Assembly (NCBI RefSeq): GCF_004118675.1
Contig: NZ_SDHZ01000002.1
Coordinates: 868,001 to 932,000 of the forward strand
DNA: 64,000 nt
From: Filimonas effusa
Lineage (GTDB): Bacteria > Bacteroidota > Bacteroidia > Chitinophagales > Chitinophagaceae
Direction of reading: 5' to 3'
Every line of letters starts with the position of its first letter. Positions within the stretch are counted from its first letter, which is position 1. Below are positions 46,062 to 56,361 of this stretch, in pieces. The translations under genes and the position numbers were made by a program. The notes under the pieces were generated by a model. That model searched no databases. It had not been told where the DNA came from and saw nothing but the letters and a program-made list of their open reading frames with translations.

Positions 46062-49000
46062 TTAAAATTTTACACTGATACCCAGTGTATACGTTTTCAT
46101 ATAGGGATAATTGGACCCGATACCTGCATCTGGCGTCTCAGGGTCAATACCTGATCCCAGTTTAGAGATGGTGAGCAGGTTAAACCCGCCTACAAAAAAT
46201 CTCGCACTTTGCATCCTCAGCCTGTTGGCTGTTTTCTCAGAAAGAGAAAAGCCAACCTCAAGAGTTCTCAGTTTCAGAAAATCACCGGAACGAAGCCAGA
46301 AATCAGAATTAGCTGTATTGTTGCCATTATCTGTAATGCCAATACGAGGATAACTGGCAGTAGCCGCATTTTCAATCGTCCATGCCTCCTTCGATAACTG
46401 ATTTAACCCATTAGGCCCTGCGTATACCACAGGCTTAATATCAATCGTGCGCCCGTGCACTCCCTGGAATTGAGCGCTGATATCGAAAAGCTTATAACGG
46501 ACATTCAGCCCAAAACCATAGTAAACATTGGGAATATCTGTATAATCGGTATTTACAGCATCGCGGCTGTCAATAATATTATCACCGTTTACATCTTTGT
46601 ATTTGATATCACCCGGCACAACCAAACCCGATAATGTTTGCTTGGGGCTATTATTTATTTCATCCTGGCTTTGAAATAAACCTTGCGACACATAAAAACG
46701 TTTGGTCCCGGAAAGTGCTACATTGCCAATGTTATGATCTACAGGCGACTGATACGCTAACGTGCCGGAAGGCAATGATTGACGCAATATTTTATTGGCG
46801 GCATAAGTAAAATTCGCATTCAGTAAGAAATGGAAGTCTTTAATATGCTTTTGATAAACAGCTCCCATATCAAAGCCTTTGCTGCTCGCTTGTCCATAGT
46901 TAACAGCGCTTACTCCTACACCCAGTATACCTGGCATATTCGCACTGTTAAGTATATCTATACGCTTTTCAGTAAACACATCTGCCGACAACGACAGCTC
47001 ATTCTTCAATAGCGAAAGATCAGCCCCTATATTCAAACGATCGATCTTCTCCCACGTTGTAAGCGGGTTGCCCGTAGGACTTACCTCATATGCCGTAGTT
47101 GTGCTGGAGAAAGAGGAACCAAGAATGGGTCCTGCTCCACGGGTAAACAAAGCCCTGTAAGGAAGACGTACCCAGTTGCCATTGGCATCATAGGTGGGCG
47201 CCAGGTTACCGGTACGCCCATATGAACCTCTTAACTTAAGATAGTTGAGCCATTTGGCGCCTTTCAGGAAACCTTCATCCGATATCACCCAGCCTGCAGA
47301 CACAGCAGGGAAGAAGCCAAAACGACGACCGGGGGCATAGTTTTCAGACCCGGAATAACTACCGGTAAATCCAACAAAATAACGGTCGTTAAAGCCATAA
47401 TCGGCACGGGCCACAAAAAGCCTGCCCCGGTAATCAATTCTGTCAACAGCTGCGCTCATCGATTGCTGCGCACGAACAGAAGCATTGATCTTGTGTTTTT
47501 GCGCAAACACACGATCATAATCAAGACCAAGCCACACTTCATTATTTTTGGTACTGGTGCCAAAACCAGCATAACGGTAAGCCAGAACAGCCGGTGTACG
47601 ATAAGTTTGGCTAGGTGTTACAGCCTGGTTCACTACCGCATAGTTCATGGTAAAACCATGGCTGTAGTTACCATAACCATCGTAAGAGAAAAAGATGTTG
47701 GCAGAAAGTCCTTCCGTAAAAATATCCAGCTTCTGCTTTGCAGCCAGCGACACATTCAGCACATTGGCAATAACATTATAAGTACCGGTAGACTGAATTT
47801 GTCCAAGTGGATTATTCTGGTAAACCGAAGTTCCACCATAACTACTGTCCTTGTTAAGAATGGGAAAAGCATTCGGAGGCAGGTTATACAAAGTGTTCAA
47901 CACGCCTGAAGTACGGTCTCCCATATCATATCTTCGCTCACTCCTTAATCCGGCAAGTAACGACAGGCTTAAAGTCTTCGTAACATCATAATCAAGATTC
48001 ACCCTGAAATTATAGCGCTTGTAGCTGAAGTTGGCATTGTAATCATCGGTCTTCGTTTCTTTAAATAAACCTTCCTGGTTATAATAGCTTATGGTAGTGT
48101 AATACCGCACTCTTTCGCTGCCACCTCCCAATGAAAGATTATAACGTTGCACCGGCGCTGTTTTACCAAGAAACCTTTCGAGGTAGTTGTTATCAGGAAA
48201 CAGGTAAGGATCTGTATGGTTCTTATAAGCATCCAGGGCGGCCTGGTTATAAGCCGGGCTCTGTCCCACATTGCTTAACCCTTGGTTATACAGGTTCGCA
48301 AAATCATAGGAATTAAGCGGCTTGACGTATTTACTTGCCGACTGAAAACCTGCAAGCACATCAAAGGTGATGAAATTCTGATTAGGTTTCCCATGCCTGG
48401 TATTGACAAGTATAGCCCCATTACCGGCATTCAAACCATACCAGTTCAAAGCAGCAGCATCTTTAAGCACACTGATACTCTCTATTTCGGTCACATCCAT
48501 ATCACTAAAATCTCTTTCAACACCGTCTACCAATATCACAGGGTCACCACCTTGAGTATAAGACGATTTACCTCTTACCTGGAAACCAACATTCTCAGTA
48601 CCGGGCTGATGCCCGGTAAGCTGTATCAGCAGCCCGCTGTACCTGCCAGCCAAAAGACTGGTCAGGTTACTTATGGGAAGTTTAGGGAGATCATCAGTTG
48701 AAGCGCTGCTTACAGCATAATTCAATTCACGTTTGGTACGTTTACCAAAAGGGATGCCCACATAATCTTCTTCAGTATCCATAACATCCGATTCAGCGAA
48801 TATCACACTCATCGCAGAAGACTTTCCGGCAACACGCCAGATACTGCGAAACCCGTTCCTGGTAAATACCAGCGTATCGCCCGGGGTGCCTGCAATAGCA
48901 AACTCTCCGTTTTTACCTGAACTGGTAGCTACGCCGGTACGCTTTACTGTAACCAATACCGATTGCATGCTATTCCCTTTTGCATTGGTAACCCTGCCAC

Positions 49001-49121
49001 TATAGGTATTGTCGCCGGCAGTCTGAGCTTTGGTTTCCATCGCTGCCAGCGAGAGCAAACCCGAAAGCAGGATGAGATATCTTTTATATTTAGTCATTTT
49101 AAACTGAGTTTTGTTAGCCAT
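46062..49121 (-). CDS. susC: SusC-like TonB-dependent transporter without STN domain (pair 2)
   Basis: Outer-membrane oligosaccharide importer of about 1019 residues. It has a signal peptide (about 10-33), one carboxypeptidase-regulatory-like domain (about 40-115), a plug (about 130-245) and the barrel. Unlike its partner at 50820 there is no STN domain. The usual SusC plug motif TALYGxxGANG is replaced by ALNWYGLNAGNGAI (about 224-237). The start is uncertain: ATG 49121 leaves 8 bp after the susD stop, whereas ATG 49136 would overlap that stop and add five residues. A third ATG at 49097 would also give a good signal peptide. Confidence 0.9.
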   Translation of the reverse strand: MANKTQFKMTKYKRYLILLSGLLSLAAMETKAQTAGDNTYSGRVTNAKGNSMQSVLVTVKRTGVATSSGKNGEFAIAGTPGDTLVFTRNGFRSIWRVAGKSSAMSVIFAESDVMDTEEDYVGIPFGKRTKRELNYAVSSASTDDLPKLPISNLTSLLAGRYSGLLIQLTGHQPGTENVGFQVRGKSSYTQGGDPVILVDGVERDFSDMDVTEIESISVLKDAAALNWYGLNAGNGAILVNTRHGKPNQNFITFDVLAGFQSASKYVKPLNSYDFANLYNQGLSNVGQSPAYNQAALDAYKNHTDPYLFPDNNYLERFLGKTAPVQRYNLSLGGGSERVRYYTTISYYNQEGLFKETKTDDYNANFSYKRYNFRVNLDYDVTKTLSLSLLAGLRSERRYDMGDRTSGVLNTLYNLPPNAFPILNKDSSYGGTSVYQNNPLGQIQSTGTYNVIANVLNVSLAAKQKLDIFTEGLSANIFFSYDGYGNYSHGFTMNYAVVNQAVTPSQTYRTPAVLAYRYAGFGTSTKNNEVWLGLDYDRVFAQKHKINASVRAQQSMSAAVDRIDYRGRLFVARADYGFNDRYFVGFTGSYSGSENYAPGRRFGFFPAVSAGWVISDEGFLKGAKWLNYLKLRGSYGRTGNLAPTYDANGNWVRLPYRALFTRGAGPILGSSFSSTTTAYEVSPTGNPLTTWEKIDRLNIGADLSLLKNELSLSADVFTEKRIDILNSANMPGILGVGVSAVNYGQASSKGFDMGAVYQKHIKDFHFLLNANFTYAANKILRQSLPSGTLAYQSPVDHNIGNVALSGTKRFYVSQGLFQSQDEINNSPKQTLSGLVVPGDIKYKDVNGDNIIDSRDAVNTDYTDIPNVYYGFGLNVRYKLFDISAQFQGVHGRTIDIKPVVYAGPNGLNQLSKEAWTIENAATASYPRIGITDNGNNTANSDFWLRSGDFLKLRTLEVGFSLSEKTANRLRMQSARFFVGGFNLLTISKLGSGIDPETPDAGIGSNYPYMKTYTLGISVKF

Positions 49122-49129
49122 AATAGTTC

Positions 49130-50803
49130 TTACCATCCTGGATTCTGTATCAGCGCGCCTGAAGTCTTATTCATTTCATTTTGAGGAATGGGATACAGGT
49201 ACATGCGGTCCTGGAATACCTTTTGGAAAGAAGATAATTCCACAACAGTATAACTGAATGTACCGTCTGCCTTCTTGATGATCTTCATACCCTTCATCGG
49301 TTGGGCAACTATTGCCTCTCCCTCTTTCCAACGGAGTATATCCCACCATCTCATATCTTCAAAAGCAAACTCTACAGCTCTTTCGTTATGGATCCTTGCA
49401 CGCATCTGGCTTTTTGTAAGCCCCTCAGGCAAGTCAGGCATGCCGGCTCTGCGTCTTATAGCATTAACAGAACCATAAACTTCAGAATTAGGTCCAACTG
49501 CTTCATTCAGCGATTCAGCATAATTCAGCAACACTTCAGCATACCTGTAAAAAACAAAGTTCAGTAAGGCCGAAGCTGTGGAACCCGACTTGGCCGTTTC
49601 TGGCCAAAGCCGCTTAAGATAATAGCTCGTACGGGTAAAATTGGTAGCACTGCTTGCATCAGTTCCGTAAGTGATGCTTCCCGAACTGCTTGGCTCCGTT
49701 TGCCAGGTTTGTACAGCTCTACCCTGCCAGGTCACACCATTATACAGGAGGTTCACATAAAACCTCGGATCCCTGTTCACATAAGGCGCCTGGGGATTAT
49801 AACCCGAGGTAGCGTCCGTTATGGGTTTGCCATTCTTCATCTCGTATAGATCAACATGGTTTTGTGTAGGAGATAAATTGGATTGCGCACCGCCCATACT
49901 CGTTGGAACAAGAAAATCACTGATATAAGTTCCTATATAAGAACGGGGACTCCGCGGCCATATCCGGATATACTCCTTCGAAGTAGCCACCTGCAGCACA
50001 TTCGCATAATCAGGCTCCAGCGCATATTTATTAAGATCAATAATAGCCTTCGCAGCATCGGCAGCCTTCTGCCACTTCGCAGCATCATTCGATGTATTAT
50101 GAAGCGGGCTGGCATCAAGCATCAGCACCCTTGTCTTCAACGCCATAACCGCTGCTTTCGTAGCCCTGTTGGCCTGGGCAGCCGGGTTAGGCCAGTCATC
50201 ATTGGTAGTAGGCAGTATAGCCATAGCCTCATCAAGATCCTTAAGTATCTGGGCTAACGTTTCCTCATAAGTATTACGCGGCAAGTCTTCAGCAGCCTGC
50301 GTAAACTCCTGCGGAGCTGTCATCACCAGCACGCCTCCGAAACGTTTGATTAATTCAAAATAGAAATAAGCGCGCAGGTATAATTGCTCTCCTTTGATAT
50401 ACGAAGCATTATACTCCGCAGTCCAGGGCGTTTTATCTATATTGGCAAGCATAATGTTTACATTACGGATCCCCTTGTACATCTGGGTATACACACCAGT
50501 AACATCCGATGCCGAATTATCCAGGAAAAGACCCTTATTCATCACAGCCACTTCGGCCTGTGCATTGTTCGCAATAGATTCGTCGGAGAACTGTGATGTC
50601 ATTCCTTTATAACCACTCAGACGCCCATAATCACTGAGACTAAACGAATAACTGTTATCACCATAGCGGGAAGCCAGCAATGGATTCTGAAAAATCTCAT
50701 CAAGCGTTGCCTGAACGCCAACATCACGTTGCAGAAAATCTTTTTTGCAGGAGGTGTTATAAGAAACAATAGCAAGAATCGGCAAGAACCTTAGAAACTT
50801 CAT
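49130..50803 (-). CDS. susD: SusD/RagB-like glycan-binding lipoprotein (pair 1)
   Basis: A 557-residue surface lipoprotein paired with the SusC just upstream. The lipobox is NTSC (Cys about 19). LYLRAYFYFELIKRFGG (about 145-161) marks the SusD N-terminal helical region; the C-terminal region has VEFAFEDMRWWDILRWKEGE and ends GALIQNPGW. ATG 50803 fits the signal; an earlier TTG adds two residues. The gap to susC is 16 bp. Confidence 0.92.
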   Translation of the reverse strand: MKFLRFLPILAIVSYNTSCKKDFLQRDVGVQATLDEIFQNPLLASRYGDNSYSFSLSDYGRLSGYKGMTSQFSDESIANNAQAEVAVMNKGLFLDNSASDVTGVYTQMYKGIRNVNIMLANIDKTPWTAEYNASYIKGEQLYLRAYFYFELIKRFGGVLVMTAPQEFTQAAEDLPRNTYEETLAQILKDLDEAMAILPTTNDDWPNPAAQANRATKAAVMALKTRVLMLDASPLHNTSNDAAKWQKAADAAKAIIDLNKYALEPDYANVLQVATSKEYIRIWPRSPRSYIGTYISDFLVPTSMGGAQSNLSPTQNHVDLYEMKNGKPITDATSGYNPQAPYVNRDPRFYVNLLYNGVTWQGRAVQTWQTEPSSSGSITYGTDASSATNFTRTSYYLKRLWPETAKSGSTASALLNFVFYRYAEVLLNYAESLNEAVGPNSEVYGSVNAIRRRAGMPDLPEGLTKSQMRARIHNERAVEFAFEDMRWWDILRWKEGEAIVAQPMKGMKIIKKADGTFSYTVVELSSFQKVFQDRMYLYPIPQNEMNKTSGALIQNPGW

Positions 50804-50819
50804 AGTCAATACTTTTAAT

Positions 50820-53800
50820 TTAAAAGGATAGGTTCAATCCAAAATTGATGATCTTGGTAGTAGGTATCACTGTCATATTGTAGTTGTAAGTACCTCCCAC
50901 AATATTGTTTTCAGGATCTACTCCATAAAAATTTGTCCACGTAAGCAGGTTTTGACCACTCACAAGTATAGTAAGACCAGTTAACCGTAACCTGTCTATA
51001 ATACGCTTGGGAAAAGAGTAGGCAAGCTGTATATTCCTGAGCTTTATATAAGAAGCATCCTGTAAGAAAAAGTCATTGACATTTTCATTAGGATTAGGAT
51101 CCAGACCAGGACGCATGGCAGGCCAGGTAGGATTAACATTAGTCTTTGTCCACCTTCCAAGCATGGGAGCATAATACTGGTTCAAACCACCACCATAGAA
51201 TATAAGATCAGAACTCACATTGGTAACAGCATTCACCAGGGCCGACAACTGAAAACCTTTATATCCCACCTGCATATTTAATCCGGCATTATATTCAGGT
51301 ATATTAGGATTCCCTATACGCATACGGTCAAGACTGGTGATCTGTCCGTCACCGTTCAGATCGGCAAATTTGAAATCACCCGGAATAGATTTCACACTCG
51401 TGATATTATTAACAGGGCTCTTATCTATTTCAGCCTGGTCCTGGAAAAAACCTAGTACATGATAACCATAATAAGTTCCAATAGGAGCACCTGTTTGCTT
51501 CAGGTTAGGCAGGGTTCCCGGAGCTTCATCTATCACCCTTCTTTCATTACGTGCAAAGCTCATGTTAGCAGTAACAGAATAAGACACCTGGTGTTCCCTG
51601 TTCTGGTAAGTAACAGATAATTCATAACCACGGTTATAATTCACACCGTAATTGGTATTGGGAACGGTAGCACCATAAGTAGCAAAGCTGGTATTGTTCC
51701 GGCTGATAAGTATATCGGAACGTTTGTCATCGAACACATCAGCAGTAACAGCAAGTTTGCCATTGAAGAAAGAAAGATCAAGTCCGATATTTCTTTTAAG
51801 GGATACTTCAAAACTTACATAAGGGTTACCATATTGAGTCTGGGTATAAGTGGGTGCATCAAACTTACTGGTAGGAATACCAAATGGCATTGAAGTTCCT
51901 GCACCAAACCTGTCCTGGTAATAGAAACGGCCGGTACCAGGACTGGGAATACCTACCCTGCCTATAGAAGCTCTCACCTTCAGCAGGTTTATCCAGTAAT
52001 ATTTACGCATGAACTTTTCGTTGGCAAGATTATAACCAACAGACAGAGAGGGAAAGAAACCATAGCGATAACCTTTGGCATAGTTCTCTGAACCATTATA
52101 AGTAGCGCTGCCCGTTAAAAAATAACGTCCGCCATAATTATATGTTGCCTGAGACACCACCCCCTGGTTGGCAAAAGGCCCGGCAGCATCAAGCGCTGCC
52201 TGTAATTCACGCTGACCAATTACGTTAGCACTGATATTATGCTCACCAAACGAACGTGCATAGTTGATAAAAAGCTGAACATTGGTTTTCGTATAGCCTG
52301 TACGGGTATATTCAGGATTTCCCAGGTAATCGTTATAGCTGGTAGAATAAGGAGAAAGCTGTTTGGTGGTTCTGTCCAGGTTAAAATATCCTATACTTCC
52401 CCGCTGTATCTTACCGGTATTGAAGCTGGCGTCATAACCAAACTGAGCCTTTACCGACAATCCCTTTGTAACAAAGTCGAGCTTTTGATTCAGGGTAAAA
52501 ACACTTTCACCAACATTGTTATCGGTAAAAGCATAACCACCCCAGGTAAGATAAGCATAAGGGTTGGCAGTATTTACCCCTAACAGCGGCATGTTTACAA
52601 TATGATTATAAGTGTTGTCAAGCGCCTGAACCTGCGGATCATTGGAATTGGTATACTCCGGGAAATAAGGCAGCCCCCACGAAGCAATCTTCAAGGCCCT
52701 GCCTATAAGCCCCTCTATACCATTACCAACTACACCGGCAGGATCGTTATATTGACTCATACCGGCAGGACTGTAACGGTGTTCATTACGCCCCGAAAGG
52801 TTTGCCTCGAAAGTAGTAGTGTTCGTGAGCTCAAAACTTAAACGGGCTCTGAAATTATAACGCTTGTAACTTGGAGTGGTAGCAAACTTTAGCGGCGTCT
52901 CAAACTTCTTGAAATTACCATCCTCAAACTGGTGCCCGAACGAAGTAAAATACTTCACCTTACGGGTACCGCCGGATACAGTCAGGTTCTGCTGGTTCTG
53001 TGTCCACCTTTTACGGGTAAGCACCTCATACCAGATGACGTCAGGATATAAAAGAGGATCTCCTGTTTTATCTTTAAACAATTGCAGTTCTTCATTTGTG
53101 AAACTACGCGCAGCCCCCACGTTATCCTGCCCTTCAGAATAAAGCATAGCACTCTCATAAGCCGGCAGTATGTCAGGACGGGAAGTAGGGCTCAAAATAC
53201 CGACGTTATTACTGAAAGTAACTTTAGGCGTCCCTTCTTTTCCTTTCTTGGTTGTAATAACAAATACGCCGTTCGCCCCTTTCAAACCATACAAGGCAGT
53301 AGATGCCGCATCTTTCAGAATATTGATGCTTTCAATTTCATTAGGATCTATATCACCAAAGGTGGTCCTCTCCACACCATCAACAATGATAAGAGCATTG
53401 GCGTTCGATGAAACCCTGCCACGGATATACAACGCAGCAGTGTTAAAGCCCGGGCGACCCTGCCCCTGTTGCACTACCAGGCCAGGCACATTACCCGCAA
53501 GCGCCTGCGTAACATTCGTAACAGGCGCCTTAAGCAACTCCTTGCCCGATACAGTTGTAATGGCGGCAGTAACATCCGCACGCTTCTGCGAAGTATACCC
53601 GTTCACTACAACTTCCGTAAGCGAAAACTGCTGCTCCTGCATCACTATATTGATCTGGGTTCTGCCATCTACAGCAACTTCCTGGTCCGCAAATCCTACC
53701 GATGAAAAAATAAGAACAGCATTATTATCACGAACTCTGATGGTGTATATGCCCGAAGTATTGGTAGCAACTGCCGTATTCCCGTTTTTGATCTGAACAG

Positions 53801-54320
53801 ATACACCATTCATAGCTTCCCCTTTGGCATCAGTGACCTTACCAGTGATCACAACATCTTTCATGGGTTGCATATATCCCGACAAAGCCGCTCCCTGCAA
53901 CGACCGCTCTCCGGTAACGATACCGGCTTCTGCCGGTTCATAGGAACGCCGGCCCGCAGGCAAAGGACGAACGATAACGGTATTGTTCTCTATAATGTAA
54001 GTAAGCGGCTGATCTTTAAAGCAGGCGTCAAGTACTTCATTAAGCGTAGCGCCACGCATCGAAATATTAACCGGCCTCGCTTTCGACAACTGATCACTAT
54101 CGTACAAAAAACTGATACCGCTTTTCTTTCGTAACTCCTTGAATACATCTTCGAGTAACGCGCCTTTCATCGAGATGTTGATCTTCTGGGCATATGGAGA
54201 AGCCGCCACCTGCAAAAAGATCGTAGTAAGCAATATGATCATTATTTTCATAACCATAGGCTTTTTAGACAGGGCAAAAGACCCCATATGGCATAGCAAT
54301 GCACTAACTGTTTTAAACAT
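50820..54320 (-). CDS. susC: SusC-like TonB-dependent transporter with STN domain (pair 1)
   Basis: Outer-membrane importer of 1166 residues. After a long n-region and signal peptide (about 20-44) come an STN domain (about 46-118), a carboxypeptidase-regulatory-like domain (about 156-230), a plug (about 245-365) with the canonical STALYGLKGANGV, and the barrel. STN-bearing receptors transmit substrate occupancy to a FecR anti-sigma factor. That fits the fecR gene directly upstream and the ECF sigma gene beyond it. The 113-bp gap to fecR includes a hairpin and may hold a separate promoter. Confidence 0.95.
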   Translation of the reverse strand: MFKTVSALLCHMGSFALSKKPMVMKIMIILLTTIFLQVAASPYAQKINISMKGALLEDVFKELRKKSGISFLYDSDQLSKARPVNISMRGATLNEVLDACFKDQPLTYIIENNTVIVRPLPAGRRSYEPAEAGIVTGERSLQGAALSGYMQPMKDVVITGKVTDAKGEAMNGVSVQIKNGNTAVATNTSGIYTIRVRDNNAVLIFSSVGFADQEVAVDGRTQINIVMQEQQFSLTEVVVNGYTSQKRADVTAAITTVSGKELLKAPVTNVTQALAGNVPGLVVQQGQGRPGFNTAALYIRGRVSSNANALIIVDGVERTTFGDIDPNEIESINILKDAASTALYGLKGANGVFVITTKKGKEGTPKVTFSNNVGILSPTSRPDILPAYESAMLYSEGQDNVGAARSFTNEELQLFKDKTGDPLLYPDVIWYEVLTRKRWTQNQQNLTVSGGTRKVKYFTSFGHQFEDGNFKKFETPLKFATTPSYKRYNFRARLSFELTNTTTFEANLSGRNEHRYSPAGMSQYNDPAGVVGNGIEGLIGRALKIASWGLPYFPEYTNSNDPQVQALDNTYNHIVNMPLLGVNTANPYAYLTWGGYAFTDNNVGESVFTLNQKLDFVTKGLSVKAQFGYDASFNTGKIQRGSIGYFNLDRTTKQLSPYSTSYNDYLGNPEYTRTGYTKTNVQLFINYARSFGEHNISANVIGQRELQAALDAAGPFANQGVVSQATYNYGGRYFLTGSATYNGSENYAKGYRYGFFPSLSVGYNLANEKFMRKYYWINLLKVRASIGRVGIPSPGTGRFYYQDRFGAGTSMPFGIPTSKFDAPTYTQTQYGNPYVSFEVSLKRNIGLDLSFFNGKLAVTADVFDDKRSDILISRNNTSFATYGATVPNTNYGVNYNRGYELSVTYQNREHQVSYSVTANMSFARNERRVIDEAPGTLPNLKQTGAPIGTYYGYHVLGFFQDQAEIDKSPVNNITSVKSIPGDFKFADLNGDGQITSLDRMRIGNPNIPEYNAGLNMQVGYKGFQLSALVNAVTNVSSDLIFYGGGLNQYYAPMLGRWTKTNVNPTWPAMRPGLDPNPNENVNDFFLQDASYIKLRNIQLAYSFPKRIIDRLRLTGLTILVSGQNLLTWTNFYGVDPENNIVGGTYNYNMTVIPTTKIINFGLNLSF

Positions 54321-54372
54321 TAGTTGAGGTTATTTAAAAAAATTCTGAAAATAAGAGACAAGCAATTCCTGG

Positions 54373-54391
54373 CGGCAGTCGTTACCTGCCG
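54373..54391 (-). promoter_or_regulatory. Hairpin in the fecR-susC gap
   Basis: The arms CGGCAG and CTGCCG form a 6-bp stem with a 7-nt loop between the fecR stop and the susC start. No T-tract follows, so it could be an mRNA processing or leader structure. Confidence 0.35.
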
Positions 54392-54433
54392 GCAAATAGT
54401 TCACGGGGATTAAAAATTGAAGTGTATATTAAA

Positions 54434-55621
54434 TTATGGCATAACAATGATTTTTCTTCCTTCCATTTTAAAATGCACAGACCCTGTCAGCTCAAGAGCC
54501 CGCAACACAAGAGATACATCATTAAAACGTGATACAGTACCACCAAAGTTTTTATTTCTGAAGTCATCAGCAAATTCTACATCTACATCATACCAGCGCG
54601 AAATTCGTTTCATGATAGAATGTATATCCTCATTATTAAAAACAAAGAACCCATTCTTCCAGGCCACCACCTCATCCAGGTCTACACGCTCTACATCAAA
54701 ATCAGCACTGCTCGCACTTACAATCCCCTGCTCGCCCGGCTTCAGCAATACTTCGCTCTTTTTACTGGTAAGCTTAACAGAACCTTCCAGCAAGGTCGTC
54801 TTCACGTGCTTTTCGTCGTTATAGGCATTAATATTGAAATGAGTTCCCAACACATGAACCGTAGTACCCTTTACCTGTACTTTAAAAGGACTCTTGCTGT
54901 TACGCGCTACCTCAAAATAAGCTTCACCCGACAGCTCTACCGTTCTCTCCTTTGCCGGAAACGCGGCAGGATATTTCAATACAGAAGCAGCATTGAGCCA
55001 CACCTTGGTTCCATCGGAAAGTATTACCTGGTATTGACCGCCACGTGGCGTGGTAATACTGTTATAGGCCTGTGCCAAAGCAGCCGTTGTTTTTCCCGCG
55101 TCATCCACCATACGGTATACGATCACGCCATCCTTAAGCTTCCTTACCTGAACGCCGTTTAGTACAGTTATATCGCCATTGCCTGCATCATTAAGATCCA
55201 CAATAGCGCCATTTGCCATAGTAAGATAAGCCTTGTCTCCTCCCGGAGCTATAGGCTGTACACTATCAGTTCTGTTAATAGCAACTGGCTGCCGTCTTAA
55301 TTCAGGTTGTTTTCCTTTCATCCAAAGAGCTGCCGAAACTGTAACTACTATAACAGCTGCCGCCGCAGACCATATCACACTCCTCCTGATAATAGAACTA
55401 CGCTTAACAGCCACTTCCTGTCGCTCCGCCCTGATATGTGCGTCCAGCCTCTGTTTAATACTGCCATAGATCTCCTGTTCATTACCAAGGGAACGTTCCC
55501 ATTCTGCATCAGGAAGCGTTATATCATCCTTAAACGATTCCAGCAGCCCGATTTCTTCAGGCGTGCACTCCCCTTGCTGGTATTTCCTGAACAGAATAAG
55601 ATATTCTTCTTTGGTAATCAT
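54434..55621 (-). CDS. fecR: FecR-type anti-sigma factor
   Basis: A 395-residue inner-membrane regulator. The cytoplasmic N-terminus (about 1-78) binds the ECF sigma factor. One transmembrane helix lies at about 81-101. The periplasmic part holds the FecR domain (about 180-275, starting TPRGGQYQVILSDGTKVWLN) and a C-terminal DUF4974 region (about 325-395). It is expected to receive the signal from the STN domain of SusC. It is on the minus strand with susC, while the sigma gene is divergent, an arrangement less common than sigma-fecR in line. Confidence 0.94.
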   Translation of the reverse strand: MITKEEYLILFRKYQQGECTPEEIGLLESFKDDITLPDAEWERSLGNEQEIYGSIKQRLDAHIRAERQEVAVKRSSIIRRSVIWSAAAAVIVVTVSAALWMKGKQPELRRQPVAINRTDSVQPIAPGGDKAYLTMANGAIVDLNDAGNGDITVLNGVQVRKLKDGVIVYRMVDDAGKTTAALAQAYNSITTPRGGQYQVILSDGTKVWLNAASVLKYPAAFPAKERTVELSGEAYFEVARNSKSPFKVQVKGTTVHVLGTHFNINAYNDEKHVKTTLLEGSVKLTSKKSEVLLKPGEQGIVSASSADFDVERVDLDEVVAWKNGFFVFNNEDIHSIMKRISRWYDVDVEFADDFRNKNFGGTVSRFNDVSLVLRALELTGSVHFKMEGRKIIVMP

Positions 55622-55771
55622 TCGGCTTAATTGATGGTCTCTATAGTCTTAGTATGCTTTTCAGCATCGCACACCCATGAAAAATAAAATATTTTAATCA
55701 TCACTTAACAAACATTTCTTATTACTTTTAAAGTGCCATTACATTCCAGTCTAACGAAGTTGCCATCATTC

Positions 55772-56359
55772 ATGCCTAATGTATTAAAATCCGATCTAGA
55801 ACTTTGGCTAGCAGTTCGTAACGATAACGAATTGGCTTTTAATGAGCTCTTTCATCGCTATTGGTCCAGGTTATATAAAGCAGCCCAATACAAGCTCCGC
55901 GATAAAGAAACAAGCTCCGAAGTAGTACACGATATCTTCTTAAGCCTCTGGCAAAGACGCCATCAGTTAGAGATCAATAACTTTTCAGGATATCTGCTGA
56001 TGTGTATCCGTTATCAGGTTTATACACGACTCAAGCCAGCCAAAGCACCCGTATCTTACCAGGCTCAGATGGAAGACAACACCTGTGCGTTAACATGGAA
56101 CAAGGGTGAAATTAATATTCAGGAACACGAACTCCATGAAAGCCTGCAGGAATGCGTTAGCCAGCTGCCCAAACGCTGCCATGAGATCTTCCACCTTAGC
56201 AGAATAGAACACCTCTCCAACCAGGAAATAGCAGAACGCCTGGGCATCTCAAAAAAATCTGTGGAAAATCAGATCACCATGGCGTTGAAACATTTGAGAA
56301 CTGCATTTGAAGGAGCAGGCATCTCCATTATACTGCTCGACTTCCTTCTCAGAAAATAA
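55772..56359 (+). CDS. ECF-family RNA polymerase sigma factor
   Basis: A 195-residue sigma factor of the FecI-like group found with Bacteroidota PULs. Region 2 covers about residues 20-85 (FNELFHRYWSRLYKAA, EVVHDIFLSLW) and region 4 about 118-175 (LPKRCHEIFHLSRIEHLSNQEIAERLGISKKSVENQI). ATG 55772 was chosen; a GTG at 55733 would add 13 residues. The 150-bp gap to the divergent fecR is the probable regulatory region, with a weak TACTTTTA box on this strand. Its stop lies 2 bp from the stop of the convergent DUF4832 gene. Confidence 0.93.
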   Translation: MPNVLKSDLELWLAVRNDNELAFNELFHRYWSRLYKAAQYKLRDKETSSEVVHDIFLSLWQRRHQLEINNFSGYLLMCIRYQVYTRLKPAKAPVSYQAQMEDNTCALTWNKGEINIQEHELHESLQECVSQLPKRCHEIFHLSRIEHLSNQEIAERLGISKKSVENQITMALKHLRTAFEGAGISIILLDFLLRK

Positions 56360-56361
56360 AT

